Part shown: positions 42,247-51,561 of the stretch, piece after piece | Position numbering within the stretch: the first letter of the stretch is position 1 | Layout: each line of letters opens with the position of its first letter | Source of the DNA: Streptomyces sp. NBC_00443 | GTDB lineage: Bacteria > Actinomycetota > Actinomycetes > Streptomycetales > Streptomycetaceae | Reading direction: 5' to 3' | DNA: 64,000 nt | Assembly (NCBI RefSeq): GCF_036014175.1 | Contig: NZ_CP107917.1 | Location: forward strand, 6,882,001 to 6,946,000 | Notes under the pieces: model-generated | What the model was told of the DNA's origin: nothing | The model's database searches: none | The model's input: only the letters and a program-made list of their open reading frames with translations | Program-made: the position numbers and the translations under genes

Positions 42247-43203
42247 TTGAGCCAGAGTCGACATGTCCCGGTGATGCTCCAGCGGTGCCTGGACCTGTTG
42301 GCCCCCGCGCTGCAGCGGCCGGGAGCCGTGGTCGTCGACTGCACGCTCGGGCTCGGCGGCCACAGCGAGGCTCTCCTCGAGCAGTTCCCCGAGGCCCGGC
42401 TCGTCGCCCTCGACCGGGACAAGGAGGCCCTGCGCCTGTCCGGCGAGCGGCTCGCGGCGTACGGCGAGCGCGCCGGCCTCGTGCACGCCGTCTACGACGA
42501 GCTGCCCGACGTCCTCGCGAGGCTCGGCATCGCGCGCGTGCAGGGCGTCCTGTTCGACCTCGGCGTCTCCTCCATGCAGCTCGACGAGGCCGACCGCGGC
42601 TTCGCCTACGCCCAGGACGCCCCCCTCGACATGCGCATGGACCAGACGAGCGGCATCAGCGCCGCCGAGGTCCTCAACACCTACCCGGCCGGCGAACTCG
42701 TCCGGATCCTGCGTGCGTACGGCGAGGAGAAGCAGGCCAAGCGGATCGTGGCCGCCGTGGTGCACGAGCGGGACAAGGAGCCGTTCACCAACAGCGCCCG
42801 GCTGGTGGAGCTCATCCGGGACGCGCTGCCGCAGGCCGCCAAGCGCACCGGCGGCAACCCGGCCAAGCGCACCTTCCAGGCGCTGCGCATCGAGGTCAAC
42901 GGCGAGCTCTCCGTCCTGGAGCGGGCGATCCCGGCTGCCGTTGCGGCCCTCGACGTCGGCGGGCGGATCGCCGTGCTGTCGTACCACTCGCTGGAGGACC
43001 GGCTGGTCAAGCAGGTGTTCGCGGCCGGCGCCGCCAACACCGCCCCGCCCGGGCTGCCGGTTGTCCCCGAGCAGTACCAGCCCCGGCTCAAGCTGCTGAC
43101 GCGCGGTGCCGAACTTCCCACCGAGGAAGAGGTCGCCGAGAACCGGCGCGCGGCACCGGCGCGGCTGCGGGGCGCCGAACGCATCAGGGAGTCCATCGAA
43201 TGA
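42247..43203 (+). CDS. rsmH: 16S rRNA (cytosine-1402-N4) methyltransferase
   Basis: RsmH/MraW (318 aa) methylates C1402 of 16S rRNA in the decoding centre. The first strand reads HVPVMLQRCLDLL, the SAM site DCTLGLGGHSEALLEQFP, followed by LVALDRDKEAL, FDLGVSSMQLDEADRGFAY and KRTFQALRIEVNGEL. A TTG start at 42247 with GAGAGGG 5 nt upstream is the only start giving the family N-terminus. First gene of the cluster; no mraZ lies upstream, unlike many bacteria. Confidence 0.95.
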   Translation: MSQSRHVPVMLQRCLDLLAPALQRPGAVVVDCTLGLGGHSEALLEQFPEARLVALDRDKEALRLSGERLAAYGERAGLVHAVYDELPDVLARLGIARVQGVLFDLGVSSMQLDEADRGFAYAQDAPLDMRMDQTSGISAAEVLNTYPAGELVRILRAYGEEKQAKRIVAAVVHERDKEPFTNSARLVELIRDALPQAAKRTGGNPAKRTFQALRIEVNGELSVLERAIPAAVAALDVGGRIAVLSYHSLEDRLVKQVFAAGAANTAPPGLPVVPEQYQPRLKLLTRGAELPTEEEVAENRRAAPARLRGAERIRESIE

Positions 43204-43291
43204 CGGGCGCAACGCGGGGACGGGGGCGGGGACGGATGTCCGGGTCCAGAATTCAAACCCATGAGTCGGAGAACCGCTTGGGGGAGGGTGA

Positions 43292-43885
43292 GTGAGTAGG
43301 AAACCCGAACTGAGGGGCCGGGCCGCCCGGCTCGCACGGCTCTTCCCCACGGGGGTGGGGCAGGCAGCCCGTGCCCCCTTCGTCCTCCTCGTCGTCCTCC
43401 TTCTCGGCGGCGGCCTCATCGGGCTCCTCGTGCTGAACTCCGCCCTCAGCGAAGGCGCGTTCAGGCTCGACGACCTGCGCAAGGAGACGAAGTCCCTCAC
43501 CGACGAGGAGCAGTCGCTCCAGCGCGACATCGACGCCTATTCCGCCCCCGAGGCCCTCCAGCGCCGCGCCCGCGAACTCGGCATGGTCCCCGGTGGCGAC
43601 CCCGCCTTCCTCAACCCCGACGGCACCGTCAAGGGTGTCCCCAGCCCAGCGCCCGCCGGGCAGACCGCCGCGTACAGCTCCCTCGTCCTGCCCCCCGAGG
43701 CCCTGGTCAGCGAGTCCAGACTGCCCACGGCGGCCAGTGCGACGCCCACGACGCCGGCCCCCGAGGGCACTCCCGCCGTGTCTGAGCCCGCGGCCTCGTA
43801 CGCCGAACCCCAGGACGCGCCCTCCCTTCAGCAGCCCCTCCCGTCCGCCCAGTCCACCGCCCCGTACTCGACCCCCGGCAGGTGA
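43292..43885 (+). CDS. ftsL: Cell-division protein FtsL (septum formation initiator type)
   Basis: A 197-residue bitopic protein linking divisome partners. A cytoplasmic basic N-terminus (RAARLARLFPT) is followed by one membrane helix near 29-48 (FVLLVVLLLGGGLIGLLVLN) and an extracytoplasmic coiled coil (LDDLRKETKSLTDEEQSLQRDI) with the family end AREL(G)MVPGGDP near 95. The final ~85 residues are a Pro/Ala/Ser-rich extension not found in short FtsL proteins. GTG 43292 follows GGGGGAGGG. It overlaps ftsI by 4 nt. Confidence 0.92.
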   Translation: MSRKPELRGRAARLARLFPTGVGQAARAPFVLLVVLLLGGGLIGLLVLNSALSEGAFRLDDLRKETKSLTDEEQSLQRDIDAYSAPEALQRRARELGMVPGGDPAFLNPDGTVKGVPSPAPAGQTAAYSSLVLPPEALVSESRLPTAASATPTTPAPEGTPAVSEPAASYAEPQDAPSLQQPLPSAQSTAPYSTPGR

Positions 43886-45852
43886 CGGAAGTGTCCGACA
43901 GGGAACCGCCGCGCCGCCGCGTGCCCGGACCCGCGAAGCCCGCCCGCTCCGCAGGCGCCCAGCGGCGCCCCGGCCCCGGCGCCCGCCCGGCCCGCCGCCC
44001 GGCACGCACCCGCCCGCCGGTCACCGGAGTCATCCGGCTCGGCAGCCCCCGCCCCCGGCTGCGCATGGTCGGCCTGGCCCTGACCCTCGTCCTGATCGCC
44101 TTCGTCGTGCGGCTGCTCCAGGTGCAGGGCGTCGACGCCAGCACCTACGCCGCCAAGGCCGAGAAGAACCGGTACGTCGGCTACACCCTGGCCGCCGAGC
44201 GCGGCGGCATCACCGACCGCAACGGCGTGGCCCTGGCGGCCAGCGTGGACGCGTACGACATCACGGCCGACCCCACCCTGTTCGCCCCCGAGCAGCTGAA
44301 GATCGACGACGGCCCCGAGCAGGCGGCCGCGCTCCTCGCGCCGATCCTCGGCCAGGAGCCGGAGAAGATCGTCCACAAGCTGCGGCCCGCGAACAAGAAC
44401 CTGCGCTACACCCTGCTGGCGAGCCGTCAGACCCCGCAGGTCTGGAAGCAGATCAAGGACCTGAAGACCGCGCTGGCCACCAAGTCCGAGAGCGACAAGA
44501 GCACGGTCAACGTCCTCGCGGGCGTCCTGTCGGTCGCCAGCAGCAAGCGCGTGTACCCGAACGGCGACCTCGCCGCCGGGATACTGGGCTGGGTCAACTC
44601 CGACGGCAAGGGCGGCGGCGGTGTCGAGCAGCAGCTGAACAAGCAGCTGTCCGGCAAGGACGGCGAGATCCGCTACGCCCAGTCCGGCGGCCGTCAGGTC
44701 CCCACCGTGGGCTCCACCGAGACGCCCGCCGTGCCCGGCAGCGACGTCGAGCTCACCATCGACCGCGACATCCAGTGGGCCGCACAGAACGCGATCACCA
44801 AGCAGGTGCAGGAGTCCAAGGCGGACCGCGGCTATGTGATCGTCCAGGACACCCGCACCGGCGAGATCCTCGCCATGGCCAACTCGCCCGGCTTCGACCC
44901 GAACGACCTCTCCGAGGCCAGCAGCGCCAACATGGGCAACGCGGCCCTCCAGGACGCCTTCGAGCCCGGCTCCACCGCGAAGGTCATGTCGATGGCCGCC
45001 GTACTGGAGGAGGGCGTGGCCACACCAGGCACGCATGTCATCGTGCCGAACCGGCTGCACCGCGGCGACCGGCTCTTCAAGGACGACATCGACCACGACA
45101 CCTGGTACCTCACGCTCAACGGCGTGCTCGCCAAGTCCAGCAACATCGGCACCATCCTCGCCACCGGCCAGCTCGGCAAGACCCAGCCGCAGTCCAACAA
45201 GGTCCTTTACGACTACCTGCGCAAGTTCGGCCTCGGCAGCTACACCGGCCTCGGCTTCCCCGGCGAGACCCCGGGCATCCTCGCCGCCCCGGACAAGTGG
45301 TCGACCTCGCAGCAGTACACGATTCCTTTCGGCCAGGGCGTGTCCATCAACGCGATGCAGGCGGCCTCCGTCTACTCGACCATCGCCAACGGCGGCGTAC
45401 GCGTCGAACCCAGCATCGTGCGCGGCACCAAGGGGCCCGACGGGCAGTTCACGCCCGCCAAGGAGCCCAAGAAGTCCAGGGTCATCAGCGCGAAGACGTC
45501 GAAGACCCTCGCCCAGATGCTGGAGTCGGTCGTGGACGACGAGGAGGGCACCGGCACCAAGGCGCGCATCCCCGGCTACCGGGTCGCGGGCAAGACGGGT
45601 ACGGCGAACCGTGTGGATCCGGCCACCGGCAAGTACCGCGGCTACACGTCGTCGTTCGCCGGATTCGCGCCCGCGGACAAGCCCCGGATCACGGTCTACT
45701 GCGCCATCCAGAACGCCACCCAGGGCAACTACTTCGGCGGCCAGATCTGCGGACCGATCTACAAGAAGGTGATGGAGTTCGCCCTGAAGACCCTCCAGGT
45801 CCCGCCGACCGGGGCCAAGGCCGCGAAGCTCCCGGTCGCCTACCGGCCCTGA
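43882..45852 (+). CDS. ftsI: Class B penicillin-binding protein FtsI
   Basis: A 656-residue septal transpeptidase. The N-terminus is cytoplasmic and Pro/Arg-rich, with a helix near 53-73 (RMVGLALTLVLIAFVVRLLQV), the PBP dimerisation domain and the transpeptidase. Active-site motifs are SxxK in FEPGSTAKVMSMAA, SxN in AKSSNIGT, and KTG in VAGKTGTANR. GTG 43882 overlaps the ftsL stop (GTGA); GTG 43891 is an alternative. It cross-links septal peptidoglycan made by FtsW. Confidence 0.96.
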   Translation: MTEVSDREPPRRRVPGPAKPARSAGAQRRPGPGARPARRPARTRPPVTGVIRLGSPRPRLRMVGLALTLVLIAFVVRLLQVQGVDASTYAAKAEKNRYVGYTLAAERGGITDRNGVALAASVDAYDITADPTLFAPEQLKIDDGPEQAAALLAPILGQEPEKIVHKLRPANKNLRYTLLASRQTPQVWKQIKDLKTALATKSESDKSTVNVLAGVLSVASSKRVYPNGDLAAGILGWVNSDGKGGGGVEQQLNKQLSGKDGEIRYAQSGGRQVPTVGSTETPAVPGSDVELTIDRDIQWAAQNAITKQVQESKADRGYVIVQDTRTGEILAMANSPGFDPNDLSEASSANMGNAALQDAFEPGSTAKVMSMAAVLEEGVATPGTHVIVPNRLHRGDRLFKDDIDHDTWYLTLNGVLAKSSNIGTILATGQLGKTQPQSNKVLYDYLRKFGLGSYTGLGFPGETPGILAAPDKWSTSQQYTIPFGQGVSINAMQAASVYSTIANGGVRVEPSIVRGTKGPDGQFTPAKEPKKSRVISAKTSKTLAQMLESVVDDEEGTGTKARIPGYRVAGKTGTANRVDPATGKYRGYTSSFAGFAPADKPRITVYCAIQNATQGNYFGGQICGPIYKKVMEFALKTLQVPPTGAKAAKLPVAYRP

Positions 45853-45901
45853 CCACCACCCTGACCACCCTGATCAGCACCGAGCAGCCAGGAACCACCT
45901 C

Positions 45902-47563
45902 GTGACAACGATCACCCCCGACCCCGGGAACCACGGCGCCCCCCGCCCCTCACTTCGCTCGCAAGGGGGTACGCCCGGTACGCTCACCGCCGTGCCACAC
46001 GCTGATCAGTCCCAAACCACCCAGAAGGGGCAACCCGTGACGTATCCGGGACCGCCCAGGCCGGCGCAGGTCTCCGCCACACCCCTCGCGGAACTTGCCG
46101 ATCAGCTGGGTGCCACCGCGCCGGACCGCGCGGACGCCGTCGAGGTCACGGGCATCACCCATGACTCGCGCGCCGTCCGGCCCGGCGATCTGTACGCCGC
46201 CCTTCCGGGCGCCCGCCTGCACGGCGCCGACTTCGTCACCCAGGCCGCGAGCCTCGGCGCGGTCGCCGTGCTGACCGATCCGACCGGCGCCGAGCGCGCC
46301 GCCGCGACCGGCCTGCCGGCGCTGGTGGTCGAGAACCCGCGCGGGCAGATGGGTGAACTGGCGGCCACGATCTACGGCCACCCCGGCCGCGACCTCCTCC
46401 AGATCGGCATCACCGGCACCTCCGGCAAGACCACCACCGCGTATCTCGTCGAGGGCGCCCTCAAGACCGCACGTGCCACCGGACTCATCGGCACGGTCGA
46501 GATGCGCATCGGCGACGAGCGCATCAAGTCCGAGCGCACCACCCCCGAAGCCACCGACCTCCAGGCCCTGTTCGCCGTCATGCGCGAGCGCGGCGTCGAG
46601 GCGGTCGCCATGGAGGTCTCCAGCCACGCACTGGTCCTCGGCCGGGTCGACGCCTGTGTCTTCGACATCGCCGTCTTCACCAACCTCAGCCCGGAGCACA
46701 TGGAGTTCCACTCCGACATGGAGGACTACTTCCAGGCCAAGGCGCAGCTGTTCACCCCGAAACGCAGCAGGCTCGGCGTCGTCAACCTCGATGACGAGTA
46801 CGGCCGCAGGCTCGTCAAGGAAGCCACCGTCCCGGTCGTCACCTTCTCCGCCGAGGGCCACCCGGACGCCGACTGGCGCGCCGACGACGTGGCGATCGGC
46901 CCCATGGACTCGACGTTCACCGTGATCGGCCCCAAGGGCGAGCGGATCGCCGCCAGATCACCGATCGCGGGCCCCTTCAACGTGGCGAACACCCTGGCCG
47001 CCATCACCGCCCTGGCCGCCGCAGGCCTCGACGTACAGGCCGCCGCCGACGGCATCGCCGCCGTGCCGGGCGTACCGGGCCGGCTGGAGCGGGTGGACGC
47101 CGGGCAGCCGTATCTCGCGGTCGTGGACTACGCCCACAAGACCGACGCCGTCGAATCGGTGCTCAAGGCGCTGCGCAAGGTCACCGAGGGCAGCCTGCAC
47201 GTCGTGCTCGGCTGCGGCGGGGACCGGGACACGACCAAGCGGCAGCCGATGGGCGCCGCAGCCGCCCGGCTCGCCGACACCGCCGTACTGACCTCCGACA
47301 ACCCCCGTTCCGAGGACCCCCTGGCGATCCTCGCAACCATGCTCCAGGGCGCGGCGTCCGTGCCGGTACACGAGCGTGGCGAGGTCCAGGTCTTCGAGGA
47401 CCGGGCCGCCGCGATCGCCGCAGCCGTCGCGCGTGCCCAGCCCGGTGACACCGTGCTGGTCGCGGGCAAGGGCCATGAGCAGGGCCAGGACATCGCCGGA
47501 GTGGTCCGTCCCTTCGACGACCGCCAGGTGCTTCGCGAAGCTATCCAGAAGACCCAGGGATGA
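45902..47563 (+). CDS. murE: UDP-MurNAc-L-Ala-D-Glu:meso-DAP ligase MurE
   Basis: A Mur ligase (553 aa from 45902) adding diaminopimelate. ATP site GITGTSGKTTTAY, substrate loop ERTTPEATDLQ, VEVSSHAL-type MEVSSHALVLGRV, and the DAP-recognition motif DNPRSEDP. Streptomyces uses LL-DAP, so the isomer selected may differ from the standard name. GTG 45902 follows AGGA; GTG 46037 is a strong alternative with AGAAGGGG 6 nt upstream, giving 508 residues and removing a Pro-rich extension. 50 nt after ftsI. Confidence 0.94.
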   Translation: MTTITPDPGNHGAPRPSLRSQGGTPGTLTAVPHADQSQTTQKGQPVTYPGPPRPAQVSATPLAELADQLGATAPDRADAVEVTGITHDSRAVRPGDLYAALPGARLHGADFVTQAASLGAVAVLTDPTGAERAAATGLPALVVENPRGQMGELAATIYGHPGRDLLQIGITGTSGKTTTAYLVEGALKTARATGLIGTVEMRIGDERIKSERTTPEATDLQALFAVMRERGVEAVAMEVSSHALVLGRVDACVFDIAVFTNLSPEHMEFHSDMEDYFQAKAQLFTPKRSRLGVVNLDDEYGRRLVKEATVPVVTFSAEGHPDADWRADDVAIGPMDSTFTVIGPKGERIAARSPIAGPFNVANTLAAITALAAAGLDVQAAADGIAAVPGVPGRLERVDAGQPYLAVVDYAHKTDAVESVLKALRKVTEGSLHVVLGCGGDRDTTKRQPMGAAAARLADTAVLTSDNPRSEDPLAILATMLQGAASVPVHERGEVQVFEDRAAAIAAAVARAQPGDTVLVAGKGHEQGQDIAGVVRPFDDRQVLREAIQKTQG

Positions 47564-47567
47564 ACTT

Positions 47568-48983
47568 GTGATCGCCCTCTCTCTCGCCGAGATCGCAGAA
47601 GTCGTCGGCGGGCAGACGTACGACATACCGGATCCGTCCGTCCAGGTCACCGGATCCGTCGTCCGGGACTCCCGTGAAGTGGAGCCCGGCAGCCTCTTCG
47701 CCGCCTTCGTCGGTGAGCGTGTGGACGGCCACGACTATGCGTCGGCGGTCGTGGCGGCGGGTGCCGTCGCCGTCCTGGCCTCGCGTCCCGTGGGGGTGCC
47801 CTCGATCGTCGTGGCCGACGTCCAGAAGGCCATCGGCGCCCTCGCCCGTCATGTCGTACGACGGCTCGGCGCGACCCTCGTGGCCCTGACCGGCTCGGCG
47901 GGCAAGACCAGCACCAAGGACCTGATCGCCCAGGTCCTCCAGCGCAAGGCGCCCACCGTGTGGACGCCGGGCTCGTTCAACAACGAGATCGGGCTGCCGC
48001 TGACCGCGCTGAGCGCCACCGAGGAGACGAGGTTCCTCGTCCTGGAGATGGGTGCCCGCGGCATCGGCCACATCCGCTACCTCACCGATCTGACGCCCCC
48101 GAAGATCGGCCTGGTGCTCAACGTCGGCACCGCCCACATCGGCGAGTTCGGCGGCCGCGAGCAGATCGCGCAGGCCAAGGGCGAGATCGTCGAGAACCTC
48201 CCTGCCGAGAGTGACGGCGGCGCCGCGATCCTGAACGCGGACGACCCGCTCGTACGGGCCATGGCATCCCGTACGAAGGCGAAGGTGATCCTTTTCGGAG
48301 AGTCCGGCGAAGCGGACGTACGCGCCGAGAACGTGCGACTCACGGACAGCGGACAGCCCTCCTTCATGCTTCACACACCCTCCGGGTGCAGCGATGTGAC
48401 CATGCGCCTGTACGGTGAGCACCACGTGTCGAACGCGCTCGCCGCGGCCGCCGTCGCCCATGAGCTGGGCATGTCCGCGGAAGAGATCGCCACCGCGCTC
48501 TCCGAGGCGGGCTCCCTCTCCCGCTGGCGGATGGAGGTCACCGAGCGCCCGGACGGCGTGACGGTCGTCAACGACGCCTACAACGCGAACCCCGAGTCCA
48601 TGCGAGCCGCCCTGCGCGCGCTCGCGGCGATGGGCAAGGGGCGGCGGACCTGGGCGGTGCTCGGCAAGATGGCCGAGCTCGGGGACGAGGCGCTCGCCGA
48701 GCACGACGCGGTCGGACGGCTTGCCGTCCGGCTCAACGTCAGCAAGCTCGTCGCGGTCGGGGGCAGGGAAGCGTCCTGGCTGCAACTGGGCGCATATAAC
48801 GAGGGTTCGTGGGGTGAGGAGTCGGTGCACGTGTCCGACGCACAGGCGGCGGTCGACCTGTTGCGCAGCGAGTTGCGCCCAGGGGACGTCGTGCTCGTGA
48901 AGGCGTCCCGTTCGGTCGGTCTGGAGAGCATCGCCGAGGCGCTGCTCGCGGGCGGCACCGAGGGTGAGGTTGCGGCCCGATGA
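47568..48983 (+). CDS. murF: UDP-MurNAc-tripeptide:D-Ala-D-Ala ligase MurF
   Basis: A 471-residue Mur ligase adding D-Ala-D-Ala. N-terminal domain ALSLAEIAEVVGG, ATP site LTGSAGKTSTKDLIAQVL, then GSFNNEIGLPLTAL, VLEMGARGIGHI and NDAYNANPESMRAAL. GTG 47568 lies 4 nt after the murE stop, with CAGGGATG upstream. The stop overlaps mraY (ATGA). Confidence 0.95.
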   Translation: MIALSLAEIAEVVGGQTYDIPDPSVQVTGSVVRDSREVEPGSLFAAFVGERVDGHDYASAVVAAGAVAVLASRPVGVPSIVVADVQKAIGALARHVVRRLGATLVALTGSAGKTSTKDLIAQVLQRKAPTVWTPGSFNNEIGLPLTALSATEETRFLVLEMGARGIGHIRYLTDLTPPKIGLVLNVGTAHIGEFGGREQIAQAKGEIVENLPAESDGGAAILNADDPLVRAMASRTKAKVILFGESGEADVRAENVRLTDSGQPSFMLHTPSGCSDVTMRLYGEHHVSNALAAAAVAHELGMSAEEIATALSEAGSLSRWRMEVTERPDGVTVVNDAYNANPESMRAALRALAAMGKGRRTWAVLGKMAELGDEALAEHDAVGRLAVRLNVSKLVAVGGREASWLQLGAYNEGSWGEESVHVSDAQAAVDLLRSELRPGDVVLVKASRSVGLESIAEALLAGGTEGEVAAR

Positions 48984-50053
48984 TGAATCAGATCCTGTTC
49001 TCAGGAGTCATTGGCCTCTTCCTGACCCTGATCGGCACCCCGCTGCTGATCAAGCTGCTGGCCCGCAAGGGCTACGGCCAGTACATCCGTGACGACGGCC
49101 CGCGCGAGCACCACGCCAAGCGCGGTACGCCGACCATGGGCGGTATCGCCTTCATCCTGGCGACGATCGCCGCGTACTTCCTGTCCAAGCTGATCACCGG
49201 CAAGCCGCCGACGTTCTCCGGTGTCCTGGTGCTCGGCCTGATGGCCGGCATGGGTCTGGTCGGCTTCCTGGACGACTACATCAAGATCGTCAAGCGTCGT
49301 TCGCTGGGTCTGCGGGCCAAGGCCAAGATGGCCGGCCAGCTGCTCGGCGGTATCGCCTTCGCGGTGCTCTCGCTCCAGTTCGCGGACAACCGGGGCAACA
49401 CCCCGGCCTCCACCAAGCTCTCCTTCGTGCAGGACTTCGGCTGGTCCATCGGCCCGGTGCTGTTCGTCATCTGGGCGCTGTTCATGATCCTCGCCATGTC
49501 GAACGGCGTGAACCTGACGGACGGTCTGGACGGCCTCGCCACCGGCGCCTCCGTACTGGTCTTCGGCGCCTACACCTTCATCGGCGTCTGGCAGTTCCAG
49601 GAGTCCTGCGCCAACGCCCAGACGCTCGCCAACCCGGGCGCCTGTTACGAGGTGCGAGATCCACTCGACCTCGCCGTCGTCTCCTCCGCGCTGATGGGCG
49701 CCTGCCTCGGCTTCCTGTGGTGGAACACCTCGCCCGCCAAGATCTTCATGGGCGACACCGGTTCGCTGGCCCTCGGTGGCGCGCTCGCGGGTCTGGCGAT
49801 CTGCTCCCGCACCGAGCTGCTGCTCGCCATCCTCGGCGGCCTGTTCGTCCTGATCACCATGTCGATCGTCATCCAGATCGGCTCCTTCCGCCTCACCGGC
49901 AAGCGCGTCTTCCGGATGGCACCACTCCATCACCACTTCGAACTCAAAGGCTGGTCCGAAGTCCTTGTGGTGGTCCGCTTCTGGATCATCCAGGGCATCT
50001 GTGTGATCGTCGGACTGGGCCTCTTCTACGCAGGATGGGCAGCGGACAAGTGA
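48980..50053 (+). CDS. mraY: Phospho-MurNAc-pentapeptide transferase MraY
   Basis: A 357-residue enzyme with ten membrane helices making lipid I on undecaprenyl phosphate. Catalytic signatures are GFLDDYIKIVKRRSLGL, NGVNLTDGLDGLATG, NTSPAKIFMGDTGSLALG and the HHH motif in APLHHHFELKGW. ATGATG at 48980 gives two start choices; the first overlaps murF by 4 nt. Membrane target of several natural nucleoside antibiotics. Confidence 0.97.
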   Translation: MMNQILFSGVIGLFLTLIGTPLLIKLLARKGYGQYIRDDGPREHHAKRGTPTMGGIAFILATIAAYFLSKLITGKPPTFSGVLVLGLMAGMGLVGFLDDYIKIVKRRSLGLRAKAKMAGQLLGGIAFAVLSLQFADNRGNTPASTKLSFVQDFGWSIGPVLFVIWALFMILAMSNGVNLTDGLDGLATGASVLVFGAYTFIGVWQFQESCANAQTLANPGACYEVRDPLDLAVVSSALMGACLGFLWWNTSPAKIFMGDTGSLALGGALAGLAICSRTELLLAILGGLFVLITMSIVIQIGSFRLTGKRVFRMAPLHHHFELKGWSEVLVVVRFWIIQGICVIVGLGLFYAGWAADK

Positions 50054-51459
50054 CCGACTGGCAGGGGATGAACGTCACCGTCGCCGGGCTCGGCGTCTCC
50101 GGGATCCCGGCGGCCAAGGTGCTGCACGGCCTCGGCGCCAAGGTCACGGTCGTCAACGACGGCGACGACGCACGCGCGCGTGCCCAGGCCGCCGACCTGG
50201 AGGCGCTCGGCATCGCCGTACGCCTCGGTGACGGAGCCACCCTGCCCGAAGGCACCGAGCTGATCGTCACCGCGCCCGGCTGGAAGCCCGACAAGCCGCT
50301 GTTCGCGGCGGCTCATGAAGCGGGCGTCCCGGTCTGGGGCGACGTGGAGCTCGCCTGGCGGCTGCGGGGCCCGGATGCCGCGCCCTGGCTCGCCGTCACC
50401 GGCACCAACGGCAAGACCACGACCGTCCAGATGCTCGCCTCCATCCTTGAGGCGGCGGGCCTGCGCACGGCCGCCGTGGGAAATATCGGCGTCTCGCTGC
50501 TCGACGCGGTGCTCGGCGAGGAGCAGTACGACGTCCTGGCGGTGGAGTTGTCCAGCTACCAGCTGCACTGGGCGCCCTCCCTGCGCGCCCACTCCGCCGC
50601 CGTCCTGAACCTCGCCCCCGACCACCTCGACTGGCACGGCTCCATGGAGGCGTACGCCGCCGACAAGGGCCGTATCTACGAGGGCAATCGCGTCGCCTGC
50701 GTCTACAACGTCGCCGACAAGGCCACCGAGGACCTGGTCCGCGAGGCCGACGTCGAGGAGGGCTGCCGGGCCATCGGCTTCACGCTGGGCACCCCGGCCC
50801 CCTCCCAACTCGGCATCGTGGAGGGCATCCTGGTCGACCGTGCCTTCGTCGAGGACCGGCACAAGAACGCCCAGGAGCTCGCCGAGGTCGCGGACGTGAA
50901 CCCGCCGGCCCCGCACAACGTCGCCAACGCCCTTGCGGCGGCAGCCCTCGCCCGGGCCTACGGGGTGCCCCCCACGGCCGTACGGGACGGCCTTCGGGCC
51001 TTCACTCCGGACGCCCACCGCATCGCGCACGTGGCCGACGTGGAAGGGGTCGCGTACGTCGACGACTCCAAGGCCACCAACACCCACGCGGCGGAAGCCT
51101 CGTTGGCGGCGTACGAGTCCATCGTGTGGATCGCGGGCGGGCTGGCCAAGGGTGCCGTCTTCGAGGAACTGGTCACCAAGTCGGCAAAGCGACTGCGCGC
51201 GGCCGTGCTCATCGGCGCGGATCGCGGCCTGATCCGGGAAGCCCTCGCGCGACACGCGCCGGAAGTACCCGTCGTCGACCTCGACCGGACCGACACTGGG
51301 GCGATGCTCGCGGCAGTCCAGGAAGCCCGGCGACTCGCTGTTGCCGGAGACACGGTGCTCTTGGCACCTGCTTGTGCCTCGATGGACATGTTCGCCAACT
51401 ACAACCAGCGCGGTGACGCGTTCGCGGAGGCGGTTCGCGAACTCGGCGCGGGCGCCTGA
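50035..51459 (+). CDS. murD: UDP-MurNAc-L-Ala:D-Glu ligase MurD
   Basis: A Mur ligase adding D-Glu (474 aa from 50035). The Rossmann start is NVTVAGLGVSGIPAAKVL, ATP site VTGTNGKTTTVQML, then VELSSYQLHW, NLAPDHLDWHGSMEAY and YVDDSKATNTHAAEASL. GTG 50050 (GTGA overlap with mraY, VTDWQGMN) competes with ATG 50035; neither has a strong ribosome site. ftsW follows after 102 nt. Confidence 0.94.
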   Translation: MGSGQVTDWQGMNVTVAGLGVSGIPAAKVLHGLGAKVTVVNDGDDARARAQAADLEALGIAVRLGDGATLPEGTELIVTAPGWKPDKPLFAAAHEAGVPVWGDVELAWRLRGPDAAPWLAVTGTNGKTTTVQMLASILEAAGLRTAAVGNIGVSLLDAVLGEEQYDVLAVELSSYQLHWAPSLRAHSAAVLNLAPDHLDWHGSMEAYAADKGRIYEGNRVACVYNVADKATEDLVREADVEEGCRAIGFTLGTPAPSQLGIVEGILVDRAFVEDRHKNAQELAEVADVNPPAPHNVANALAAAALARAYGVPPTAVRDGLRAFTPDAHRIAHVADVEGVAYVDDSKATNTHAAEASLAAYESIVWIAGGLAKGAVFEELVTKSAKRLRAAVLIGADRGLIREALARHAPEVPVVDLDRTDTGAMLAAVQEARRLAVAGDTVLLAPACASMDMFANYNQRGDAFAEAVRELGAGA

Positions 51460-51561
51460 CGCGGGTCTCGGCCACTGCGGGTGCTTCGGGACCCTTGGAG
51501 GGACGCGTGACTCGGATGTGGCCGGACGGTAGGTACCCCCACGGCGGGGCGGTGAGCGCCG

